Assembly (NCBI GenBank): GCA_023412175.1
Contig: JAEYOB010000742.1
Location: 1 to 5,434 of the forward strand
DNA length: 5,434 nucleotides
Source: Pseudomonadota bacterium
GTDB taxonomy: Bacteria > Pseudomonadota > Alphaproteobacteria > Azospirillales > Azospirillaceae
Direction of reading: 5' to 3'
Part shown: one piece after another, positions 1 through 5,434 of the stretch
Layout: each line of letters opens with the position of its first letter
Numbering within the stretch: position 1 is the first letter of the stretch
Notes under the pieces: model-generated
Database searches by the model: none
Seen by the model: the letters and a program-made list of their open reading frames with translations, nothing else
Told to the model about the DNA's origin: nothing
Translations under genes and position numbers: made by a program

Positions 1-165
1 GCCTGCGAGCTTGCGGAACAGGTCGGCCACTTCGAGGTTGTTGTGTGCTTCCATGCTGTCGGCCAGCTCGTCGTAGCGCTCGGCGGCCTCCGATTCCAGC
101 TCCACCGCGTGGGCGAGGAACAGGCCCACGCCGGAGGCGCCGTTCTCAATCCTGGTGATCGTCAT
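1..165 (-). CDS. Ferritin/rubrerythrin-like diiron protein, N-terminal part (runs off left edge)
   Basis: Only the first 55 residues are in the window; the gene continues past position 1. The visible part begins MTITRIENG and then forms a long amphipathic helix (about residues 13-37) with the pattern AVELESEAAERYDELA. This is typical of the first helix of the ferritin-like/rubrerythrin four-helix bundle, where a Glu near residues 22-24 would be an iron ligand. A second helix starts near residue 44 (LEVADLFRKLA). Family members bind a diiron centre and act in iron handling or peroxide reduction in the cytoplasm. The start is well fixed: AGGAG at 174-178 lies 8 nt upstream of the ATG, and that ATG overlaps the korB stop as ATGA (162-165). 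The overlap implies translational coupling to korB, so a role in protecting or supplying iron to the oxygen-sensitive oxidoreductase is a fair inference but unproven. Whether a C-terminal rubredoxin domain follows cannot be seen. Confidence 0.8.
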   Translation of the reverse strand, partial: MTITRIENGASGVGLFLAHAVELESEAAERYDELADSMEAHNNLEVADLFRKLAG

Positions 166-1004
166 ACGGCGAACTCCTGCTCGAGCTGCTCCAGGGTCGC
201 CACCGGCTTGCCGGCCGGGGCGAAGGGGCGGCGATTGCCGGCCAGGAAGATCCCGAGGCCGAAACCATCGTCCTCCAGCGCCGCGCGCATCGCCAGCGCC
301 GGATCCTCCGTCGGCTCCCGGCCGTAGGGGTGCACCGTGCTCTTCCAGCCCTTCTGCTCGGGACGGAAGGTCACGCACGGGCTCATCACCTGCACCACCG
401 AGAAGCCGGGGTGCCGGACCGCCTCGACGATCAGCTTGGCGACGCCGTTCGGATCGCCCGAGAAGCCGCGCGCCACGAAGTTCGCCCCGCAGGCCAGGGC
501 CAGCGGCACCGGCTGGATCGGGTTGACGCCCGTGCCCTCCGGCGTGAGCTTGCTCTCGCACCAATCCGGCTCCGTGGTCGGCGACGCCTGGCCCTTGGTC
601 ATGCCGTAGACCTGGTTGTCCATCACCACATAGGTCATGTCGACGTTGCGCCGGCAGGCGTGCAGGAAATGGTTGCCGCCGATCGAGAAGCCGTCGCCGT
701 CGCCGCCGAACACCACGACGGTGAGCTCCGGCCGGGCCAGCTTGAGGCCCGCCGCCACCGGCAGCGCGCGGCCATGCACGCCGTGGAAGCCGTAGACCGA
801 GGTGTAGGCGGGGATGCGCGACGAGCAGCCGATGCCCGACACCACCGCCGTGTCGTGCTTCTCCAGCCCCAGGGTGGCGAAGGCGCGGGTGATCGCCGCC
901 AGCACCGAATAATCGCCGCAGCCCGGGCACCAGATCGGCTTGACCTCGGACTTGTAGTCCTGCGGCGTGCGCTCCGCGGGATGCTGCGTCAGATGGGTAT
1001 CCAT
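162..1004 (-). CDS. korB: 2-oxoacid:ferredoxin oxidoreductase beta subunit (probably 2-oxoglutarate)
   Basis: This 280-residue protein is the thiamine diphosphate and Fe-S subunit of a two-subunit 2-oxoacid:ferredoxin oxidoreductase. The complex decarboxylates a 2-oxoacid with CoA to give an acyl-CoA, CO2 and reduced ferredoxin in the cytoplasm. The sequence shows WCPGCGD near the N-terminus (Cys26, Cys29), GIGCSS (Cys60) and SPC (Cys210); these four match the spacing of the Cys ligands of the single [4Fe-4S] cluster in two-subunit enzymes. The TPP/Mg motif is GGDGDGFSIGGNH (100-112), followed by MDNQVYGMTKGQ (128-139). The length is normal for the family (about 280-300). The ATG at 1004 is preferred because AGGAG (1013-1017) lies 8 nt upstream and the CPGCG motif then sits at the usual distance from the N-terminus. 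The gene starts 20 bp after the korA stop, and its own stop overlaps the next gene. No separate ferredoxin-like delta subunit is present, as expected for the two-subunit class. 2-Oxoglutarate is the likeliest substrate, but pyruvate or a broad range is possible. Confidence 0.95.
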   Translation of the reverse strand: MDTHLTQHPAERTPQDYKSEVKPIWCPGCGDYSVLAAITRAFATLGLEKHDTAVVSGIGCSSRIPAYTSVYGFHGVHGRALPVAAGLKLARPELTVVVFGGDGDGFSIGGNHFLHACRRNVDMTYVVMDNQVYGMTKGQASPTTEPDWCESKLTPEGTGVNPIQPVPLALACGANFVARGFSGDPNGVAKLIVEAVRHPGFSVVQVMSPCVTFRPEQKGWKSTVHPYGREPTEDPALAMRAALEDDGFGLGIFLAGNRRPFAPAGKPVATLEQLEQEFAV

Positions 1005-1024
1005 GTTCGACACTCCTGTCCGGG

Positions 1025-2749
1025 TCAGACCAGAGAAACCAGCTTCTCGCGCACCTCGCGGGCGCGGATCGGCAGCGGGCCGGGACGGCTGAACACCGTC
1101 ACCTCGCCCGGCAGGTCCACGTGCGCACGCAGGTACTTGTGGAACTGGGCGCCGTGCGTCTGTTCCAGGATCAGCAGCTTCTTCACGCCCTTCAGCGCCT
1201 CGGCCAGCTTCTCCGGCTGGATCGGCGCGATCAGGCGCATGGCGACGAGGCGGACCTTCCGGCCCTCGGCGTTCAGCCGGGCGACGGCCTCGCGGGCCGG
1301 GCCGGTCACCGAGCCCCAGGTCAGCACCGCCACCTCGGCCCCGGCGTCGCCCTCGATGTCGGCCCACGCGGTGCCGTAGTCGAACTGGGTCAGCTTGCGC
1401 AGGCGCTTGTCGAGCTGCTTCTGGTGGTCGGAGGACTGCGAGGAGGGCAGGGCGTTCTCGGCGTGCTCCAGGCCGTCGGCGGTGTGCTCGCCGCCGGGCA
1501 TGCCCGGCACCGCCGCGGGGGAGATGCCGCTGGGCGTGTCGGCGTAGCGCTTGTAGGGCTCGCCGTCCTTGATCCCGGCGAGCAGGCGCTTGGCCTGGAA
1601 CGGCGCGTCGGCCGGCCGGTCGGTGACCGTGCGCGACTGGCCCATGGCCTGGTCGGACAGCACGATGCACGGTGTCTGGATGGCCTCGGCCAGGTGCACC
1701 GCCCATTGGGTGGTGTACAGGCAGTCGGCGATCGAGGTCGGCGCGACCACGAGGTGCGGGGCGTCGCCATGCAGGCCGTAGACGGCGATGTTGAGGTCGG
1801 ACTGCTCGGACTTGGTGGGGATGCCGGTGGACGGGCCGCCGCGCATGACGTCGATGACCACGACCGGGGTCTCGGAGGCGACCGCCAGGCCGAGCGCCTC
1901 GATCATCAGCGCCAGCCCCGGACCGGCCGTGGCGGTGACCGCCGGCACGCCGCCGAAGGAGGCGCCGATGCACATGGTGATGGAGGCGATCTCGTCCTCG
2001 GCCTGGACCAGGGCGCCGCCGGTCCTGGCGAGGTTGGGGGCCAGCCACTCCAGCACCTCGGTGGCCGGGGTGATCGGGTAGGCGGCGCAGAACTTGACGC
2101 CCCCCTTCAAGGCACCGAAGCCGGCCGCCTCGTTGCCGGAAATGTTCCAGCGCGCCGCGCCGTTCTTCTGCGGCGGCGCCAGTTCGAGCCCGAGGCCCCA
2201 GCCGGCCGCCGCCTTGGCGCCGGCCTCGGCGCCGGCGAGCGACGCCTGGACGGCGGCCGGCCCCTTCTTGCCGAGCGCGCTGTCGACCACGGCCTCGATG
2301 CCTTCGCGCGGCAGGCCGACCACGGCCGCCACGGCGCCGAGGCCGACCATGTTGACGCGCCCGCCGGTGATCGAGGCGGCGATCTCCTTGATCGGCAGGG
2401 CGATGGTCTTGGCGCCGCTGGCCGCCAGCACCGCCGGGACCTCGCCCTGCGCGGGGTCGGTGACGAGGACGCTCTCGGCCGAGAGCGGGAGTTCGGCGGC
2501 GAAGCGCTCGACGTTCTGCCAATCGAAGGCGACGATCATGTCGAAGCGGTCGCCGGGGGCGTGCACCGGCCGGGGCGAGAGACGCACGAACGCGGCGGCT
2601 TCGCCACCGCGGATCTGCGGGCCCGAGGATCGCGACATGAGGCCGTACCACCCCACGTTCGCGGCCGCGTCGAGCAGCATCTGACCGGCCGTCATGACGC
2701 CGGCACCGCCACTGCCAACAAAGGCTATCGTGACCGAGTCCACTGTCAT
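1025..2749 (-). CDS. korA: 2-oxoacid:ferredoxin oxidoreductase, fused gamma-alpha subunit (probably 2-oxoglutarate)
   Basis: The 574-residue partner of KorB. Residues 1 to about 190 are the gamma domain, with a glycine-rich GSGGAGVMTAGQ (12-23) and SRSSGPQIRGGE (39-50). Residues about 205-400 are the pyrimidine-binding alpha domain, with YPITPATE (224-231), which carries the conserved catalytic-site Thr, AEDEIASI (250-257), TAGPGLALM (274-282) and RGGPSTGIPTKSEQSDL (303-319). After a hydrophilic linker (about 415-455), the C-terminal domain (about 470-574) resembles transketolase domain II. Domain order and length match the fused KorA-type subunit of enzymes that make reduced ferredoxin, either for reductive carboxylation or for electron supply. 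A start at the in-frame GTG at 2767 is possible and would add six residues. The ATG at 2749 is preferred because AAGGA lies 7 nt upstream and MTVDSVTIAFVGSGGAG is a typical N-terminus. The gene leads the korA-korB-ferritin-like operon. A candidate FNR-type site lies upstream at 2832-2845. Substrate identity is inferred from family resemblance only. Confidence 0.95.
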   Translation of the reverse strand: MTVDSVTIAFVGSGGAGVMTAGQMLLDAAANVGWYGLMSRSSGPQIRGGEAAAFVRLSPRPVHAPGDRFDMIVAFDWQNVERFAAELPLSAESVLVTDPAQGEVPAVLAASGAKTIALPIKEIAASITGGRVNMVGLGAVAAVVGLPREGIEAVVDSALGKKGPAAVQASLAGAEAGAKAAAGWGLGLELAPPQKNGAARWNISGNEAAGFGALKGGVKFCAAYPITPATEVLEWLAPNLARTGGALVQAEDEIASITMCIGASFGGVPAVTATAGPGLALMIEALGLAVASETPVVVIDVMRGGPSTGIPTKSEQSDLNIAVYGLHGDAPHLVVAPTSIADCLYTTQWAVHLAEAIQTPCIVLSDQAMGQSRTVTDRPADAPFQAKRLLAGIKDGEPYKRYADTPSGISPAAVPGMPGGEHTADGLEHAENALPSSQSSDHQKQLDKRLRKLTQFDYGTAWADIEGDAGAEVAVLTWGSVTGPAREAVARLNAEGRKVRLVAMRLIAPIQPEKLAEALKGVKKLLILEQTHGAQFHKYLRAHVDLPGEVTVFSRPGPLPIRAREVREKLVSLV

Positions 2750-2756
2750 TGTTTCT

Positions 2757-2761
2757 TCCTT
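2757..2761 (-). promoter_or_regulatory. Shine-Dalgarno that fixes the korA start
   Basis: On the minus strand this reads AAGGA, 7 nt before the ATG at 2749, within a purine-rich run (GGAGAAGGAAGAAACA). It would fall inside the coding sequence if the in-frame GTG at 2767 were the start, so it favours the ATG. Confidence 0.65.
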
Positions 2762-2803
2762 CTCCACCCCAGTCGAGGATCTGGCCGAAACCCCGCGACA
2801 GTG

Positions 2804-2845
2804 CTCTTAGCGGCGTTGCGGACTTGGCGGAATGATCTAGAGCAA
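2804..2845 (-). promoter_or_regulatory. Candidate FNR/FixK-dependent promoter of korAB
   Basis: The dyad at 2832-2845 reads ATGAT-CTAG-AGCAA on the plus strand. It matches 8 of the 10 defined bases of the FNR consensus TTGAT-N4-ATCAA. On the minus strand a TAAGAG hexamer at 2809-2804 shares 3 of 6 bases with the -10 consensus. If TAAGAG occupies -12 to -7, the start of transcription is at 2797 and the dyad is centred at -41.5, the classic class II activator position. This would give a leader of about 47 nt before korA. FNR/FixK proteins activate genes under low oxygen, which suits an oxygen-labile ferredoxin-linked enzyme. The site begins about 10 nt past the stop of the upstream oxidoreductase gene. 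This is inference from pattern and spacing; the outer T of one half and the inner T of the other are mismatched, and the -10 is weak. Confidence 0.35.
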
Positions 2846-2855
2846 ATTGCCGGGG

Positions 2856-3515
2856 TTATTCCGCGTAGCGTTCCTCGGCCCAGGGATCGGCGTCGTTGTG
2901 GTAGCCGCGCACTTCCCAGTAGCCGCGCTTGTCCTCGGCCAGGAACTCGATGCGTTTGACCCACTTGGCGCTTTTCCAGAAATAGCGCTTCGGCACGACG
3001 ACCCGCACCGGCCCGCCGTGGTCGCGGTCGATCGGCTCGCCTTCCCAGGCGGTGGCGAGCAGGACGTCCTCGTCGTCGAAAACGTCCAGCGGCAGGTTGG
3101 TGGTGTAGCCGTCGGAGGCGTGGAACAGCACGAAGCGCGCCTCGGGCTTCGGCCGGACGACGGACAGCAGGTGCCGGGCGCTCACCCCTTCCCAATGGTT
3201 GTCGTAGCGCGACCAGGAGGTGACGCAGTGGATGTCCGAGACGTGGCGGAACGCCGGCTGCGCCTGGAGGTCGTCCCAGCGCCAGGCAATGGGATTTTCC
3301 ACCAGCCCATCCACGGCGAGCTGCCAGTTGCTCCGGTCCACCCGCGGCAGCACGCCGAGGTCGAGCACCGGCCAGCCCTTGGTCACGTGCTGGCCCGGCG
3401 GCAGGCGCCCGGCCCCCGGCGCACCGGTCAGGCCGCGGCCCTCGCGAGCCCATTTTTCCTTGGCCGCGACGAGCTTCGCGTTGACCTCGCCCTCGCGCTC
3501 GACTTCATCGGACAT
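2856..3515 (-). CDS. Sulfite oxidase-like molybdopterin-dependent oxidoreductase (cytoplasmic)
   Basis: A 219-residue protein of the sulfite oxidase catalytic-domain family (Oxidored_molyb, COG2041). Key segments are LPPGQHVTKGWPVLDLG (38-54), WQLAVDGLVENP (64-75), and DIHCVTSWSRYDNHWEGV (94-111), in which Cys97 is the expected molybdenum ligand. These are followed by VLFHASDGYTTNLPLD (129-144), GGPVRVVVPKRYFWKSAKWVKRI (167-189) and a C-terminal GYWEVRGYHNDADPW (198-212). The short length, with no heme domain and no C-terminal dimerisation domain, is normal for bacterial stand-alone members. The N-terminus is charged (MSDEVEREGEVNAKL) with no Tat twin-arginine signal, so a cytoplasmic location is likely, unlike periplasmic YedY/MsrP. 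The natural substrate of this subgroup is not established, and sulfite oxidation should not be assumed. The ATG at 3515 is supported by GGAGG at 3524-3528, 8 nt upstream. The gene lies 106 bp upstream of korA in the same direction and is divergent from the channel gene at 3722. Confidence 0.9.
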   Translation of the reverse strand: MSDEVEREGEVNAKLVAAKEKWAREGRGLTGAPGAGRLPPGQHVTKGWPVLDLGVLPRVDRSNWQLAVDGLVENPIAWRWDDLQAQPAFRHVSDIHCVTSWSRYDNHWEGVSARHLLSVVRPKPEARFVLFHASDGYTTNLPLDVFDDEDVLLATAWEGEPIDRDHGGPVRVVVPKRYFWKSAKWVKRIEFLAEDKRGYWEVRGYHNDADPWAEERYAE

Positions 3516-3545
3516 GGCCGGATCCTCCGTCACTGCCGGGTTCCC

Positions 3546-3551
3546 TATATA
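3546..3551 (-). promoter_or_regulatory. Possible -10 element for the sulfite oxidase-like gene
   Basis: TATATA on the minus strand stands out in a very GC-rich stretch, 30 nt before the ATG at 3515. It would give a leader of roughly 24 nt. No good -35 hexamer lies 16-18 nt upstream, so this is a weak call based on AT content and position. Confidence 0.3.
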
Positions 3552-3651
3552 GCACCGGAGCCGCCCACGCCCCATCCTCCCCGCGTCGTGGCGGAGACGG
3601 CCGTTCCATACAAAGCCGCTGAAATGCCACAGTCCTGCGGTTCCGTGCGGG

Positions 3652-3680
3652 TTGGCAAGCCGGCGGGCACACGGTAGTCT
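3652..3680 (+). promoter_or_regulatory. Possible sigma-70 promoter for the mechanosensitive channel gene
   Basis: TTGGCA (3652-3657) matches 5 of 6 bases of the -35 consensus. It is followed after exactly 17 nt by TAGTCT (3675-3680), which matches 3 of 6 bases of the -10 consensus. Transcription would start near 3687, about 35 nt before the ATG at 3722. The call rests on pattern only. Confidence 0.35.
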
Positions 3681-3709
3681 CGCGGGCTCTCCAAACTTTC
3701 GAATATGTC

Positions 3710-3721
3710 CACGGATCCGTG
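3710..3721. repeat. 12-bp perfect palindrome abutting the channel start codon
   Basis: CACGGATCCGTG is its own reverse complement and ends at the base before the ATG at 3722. It covers the weak Shine-Dalgarno of the channel gene. With no loop it is more likely a protein-binding site or chance than an RNA hairpin; about one 12-bp palindrome is expected by chance in a window of this size. Confidence 0.4.
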
Positions 3722-5434
3722 ATGTCCCGTACGCACGCCCGCTGGTTGGGCGCCCTGGTTGCCCTGCTGCTTCTCCTGACCGGCCCCCTGACCGCCATCG
3801 CCCAAGCTCCCGCCCCGGTTCCAGCTCCGGCTCCGGCAGCTCCGGCTCCGGCCGCTCCGGCACCTGCGCCGACGCCGGCTGCCCCGGCTGCGGCTGCTGC
3901 CCCGGCTGCGGCGGCGCCGGCCTCGGCGGTCGAACAGCTCGAAGGGCTGGTCTCGACGCTGGAGGACCCGCAGGCGCGCGCCAAGCTGGTGGAACAGCTG
4001 AAGACGCTGGTCGCTGCGCAGAAGGGCACGACGGCCCAGCCGGCGGCTCCCGCGCCCAGCGACCTGCTGCCCGACGCGCTGGCCTCGCGCACGCTGACCT
4101 ATCTGGCGCAGCACGTCGAGGACGCGAGCAAGCAGCTGCTGCTGGTCGCCAACGCCTTCTCCGACCTGCCGGCGGTCGCCGAGTGGATGCAGCGGCAGGT
4201 GGACGACCCGTCGGCGCGCGAGCGCTGGACGCAGCTGTCGTTCGACCTCGTGATGATCATCATCGCCGGCGCCGTGGTCAGCCGCTTCGCCAGTTGGATG
4301 CTGCGCCACCCGCGCCGCGCCATCGAGGCGAAGCGCTGCGAGCGGATGGCGGCCAAGCTGACCTTCCTCCTGCTGCGCCTGATGCTGGAGATGGTGCCGG
4401 TCGTCGCCTTTGCGCTGGTCAGCTACGGCATCCTGATGCTGGGCGAGGCGGTGATGCTCAGCGTCGGGTCGCGGGTGCGCCACGTGGTCATCGACATCAT
4501 CGCCGCCACGGTGGTGGTGCAGCTCGTTCTGGTGGCCGCCAGCCTCCTCTTCGCGCCTTCGGCGCCGGGCCTGCGCCTGACCCGCATGCGCGACGAGACC
4601 GCGGCCTACGGCTACGTGTGGACGCGCCGCCTCGCCATCGTCGGGGTGTACGGCTATTTCCTGGCCGACGGGGCGTTCGTCTTCGGGCTGGCGCTGGGCG
4701 CCTACGGCGCGCTGCTCAAGCTGCTGGGGCTGGCCATGGCCGCCATGCTGGTCATCCTGATCCTGCAGAACCGCACCGCGGTGGCCGAGTGGCTGCGCGG
4801 CAACCCGCTGAGCGGCGACGGCGATCCGGCCGAGACGTCGGAGCGCGAGGCGGAGGGGCAGGGGGCGGTCATGCGCTCGGCCCGGCGCCGGCTGGCCGAC
4901 GTCTGGCACGTGCTGGCGATCGTCTACGTGGCGGTGGCCTTCGGCGCCTGGGTGCTGAACGTCTACGACGGCTTCGAGTACCTGGCGAAGGCGACGGTCG
5001 GCAGCATTGCCATCTTCGTCATCGCCCGCCTGCTGGTCAGCGGCATCAACCGCGCGCTGCGCCGCGGCTTCCGCATCTCGCCGGAGCTGAGCGTCCAGTT
5101 CCCGACGCTGGAAGCGCGCGCCAACCTCTACATCCCGGTCCTGCACCGTGTCATCAAGGCGGTGATCTGGGCAGTGGCGTTCCTGATGATCCTCAACGCC
5201 TGGGGCATCGACACGCTGGCCTGGATCGAGACGCCGGTCGGCCGCCGCATTGTGCGCAGCGTCGCCACCATCGGCGTCATGCTGGCCGTCGCCGTGGTGG
5301 CCTGGGAAGTGGTGAGCGCGCTCATCGAGCGTTTTCTGCGCGGCACCGAGGTGCAGGGCACGCGGATCGAACGCTCGGCCCGCATGCGCACGCTGCTGCC
5401 GCTGCTGCGCAACGCCTTCCTGGTGGTCCTGGTG
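3722..5434 (+). CDS. Large MscS-superfamily mechanosensitive channel (YbiO type), N-terminal part, open at right edge
   Basis: The frame is open for 571 codons to the end of the window. Residues 1-27 form a signal peptide: a basic start (MSRTHARW), a Leu-rich core, and an AIA-QA cleavage site near residue 27. An Ala/Pro-rich linker follows (28-69), then a soluble, probably periplasmic segment (about 70-170) with EQLEGLVSTLEDPQARAKL. After that come repeated hydrophobic segments near 172-192, 212-238, 256-277, 304-325, 329-349, 394-413, 423-440, 471-493 and 511-535. The last visible part, RTLLPLLRNAFLVVLV (556-571), resembles the segment entering the helices before the pore in large MscS homologues such as E. 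coli YbiO (about 740 residues). The conserved pore helix and beta domain should lie beyond the edge, perhaps 170-250 more residues. Such channels sit in the inner membrane and open on hypo-osmotic stress. The ATG at 3722 gives a good signal peptide, but an adjoining in-frame GTG at 3719 cannot be excluded. The Shine-Dalgarno is poor (ACGGA, 3711-3715). The assignment rests on architecture and the last motif, since the defining domain is missing. Confidence 0.8.
   Translation, partial: MSRTHARWLGALVALLLLLTGPLTAIAQAPAPVPAPAPAAPAPAAPAPAPTPAAPAAAAAPAAAAPASAVEQLEGLVSTLEDPQARAKLVEQLKTLVAAQKGTTAQPAAPAPSDLLPDALASRTLTYLAQHVEDASKQLLLVANAFSDLPAVAEWMQRQVDDPSARERWTQLSFDLVMIIIAGAVVSRFASWMLRHPRRAIEAKRCERMAAKLTFLLLRLMLEMVPVVAFALVSYGILMLGEAVMLSVGSRVRHVVIDIIAATVVVQLVLVAASLLFAPSAPGLRLTRMRDETAAYGYVWTRRLAIVGVYGYFLADGAFVFGLALGAYGALLKLLGLAMAAMLVILILQNRTAVAEWLRGNPLSGDGDPAETSEREAEGQGAVMRSARRRLADVWHVLAIVYVAVAFGAWVLNVYDGFEYLAKATVGSIAIFVIARLLVSGINRALRRGFRISPELSVQFPTLEARANLYIPVLHRVIKAVIWAVAFLMILNAWGIDTLAWIETPVGRRIVRSVATIGVMLAVAVVAWEVVSALIERFLRGTEVQGTRIERSARMRTLLPLLRNAFLVVLV
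3803..3928 (+). repeat. Low-complexity Ala/Pro-coding tract in the channel gene
   Basis: These 42 codons encode residues 28-69, almost entirely Ala and Pro in AP, PAP and AAAAP units, directly after the predicted signal peptidase site. At the DNA level it is an irregular run of GCT/GCC/GCG and CCG codons with short direct repeats of the CCGGCT type, rather than a perfect tandem array. It most likely encodes a flexible or extended periplasmic linker, and its length may vary between strains by slippage. Confidence 0.8.

Noticed and set aside
330..1379. Plus-strand open frame (349 codons) antisense to korB and the end of korA
   Set aside because: It shows no recognisable domain, is Arg/Ala/His-rich, and lies opposite an unambiguous KorB sequence.
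162..2651. The korB frame stays open upstream through most of korA, giving an apparent 829-residue minus-strand protein
   Set aside because: The upstream part is Arg/Pro/Gly-rich and has no recognisable motif, while the overlapping korA frame has clear family motifs throughout. korB has its own Shine-Dalgarno and ATG at 1004. Open alternative frames are common at this GC content.
2750..2855. Intrinsic terminator between the molybdoenzyme gene and korA
   Set aside because: I found no GC-rich hairpin followed by a T run on the minus strand in this gap.
1121..2959. Long plus-strand open frame (612 codons) antisense to korA
   Set aside because: Its composition (Gly/Arg/Ala/His-rich, no motif) is what the antisense of a high-GC gene gives. 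It runs past the korA start into intergenic DNA and has no convincing start signals.
2847..3677. Plus-strand open frame (276 codons) antisense to the sulfite oxidase-like gene
   Set aside because: It has no motif. The opposite strand carries the conserved Mo-ligand Cys region and a good Shine-Dalgarno.
3516..3863. N-terminal extension of the sulfite oxidase-like protein up to 3863
   Set aside because: The extension is Pro/Glu/Gly/Arg-rich, would overlap the start and signal peptide of the divergent channel gene, and passes a strong GGAGG plus ATG at 3515.
3545..5146. Minus-strand open frame (533 codons) opposite the channel gene
   Set aside because: The product is Arg/Gln/His/Asp-rich with no family resemblance. 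The plus strand encodes a signal peptide and many membrane segments in one unbroken frame to the window end.

Overview
The window is about 70% GC. Its strong G/C third-position codon preference and gene content suggest a high-GC alphaproteobacterium, most likely Azospirillum or another Rhodospirillales member. That placement is inferred from composition and protein character, not from a marker gene. Five genes are supported: three complete, and one cut off at each edge of the window.

Left part (1-2749, minus strand, read right to left): korA, korB and a small ferritin/rubrerythrin-like gene form a tight operon. KorA is the fused gamma-alpha subunit and KorB the TPP and [4Fe-4S] subunit of a two-subunit 2-oxoacid:ferredoxin oxidoreductase, probably acting on 2-oxoglutarate. 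The korA-korB gap is 20 bp. The korB stop overlaps the start of the ferritin-like gene (ATGA), so translational coupling is likely. All three genes have clear Shine-Dalgarno sequences. The ferritin-like gene runs off the left edge.

Middle (2750-3515, minus strand): a 219-residue cytoplasmic molybdopterin oxidoreductase of the sulfite oxidase-like family lies 106 bp upstream of korA in the same direction. The 106 bp gap holds a near-consensus FNR/FixK-type dyad and a possible -10 hexamer. Their spacing fits a class II, oxygen-responsive promoter for korAB, which would suit an oxygen-sensitive ferredoxin-reducing enzyme.

Right part (3516-5434): a 206 bp divergent intergenic region separates the oxidoreductase from a plus-strand gene for an exported, multi-spanning MscS-superfamily mechanosensitive channel of the large YbiO type. 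This gene is open to the right edge, so its pore and C-terminal beta domain are not in view. It has a signal peptide followed by an Ala/Pro-rich linker.

There is no mobile element, RNA gene, CRISPR array or clear intrinsic terminator. The gene content looks like ordinary chromosome, and I do not see a new defence or mobile system. The most interesting points are the candidate FNR-type control of korAB and the coupling of an iron-binding ferritin-like protein to an oxygen-sensitive Fe-S enzyme.
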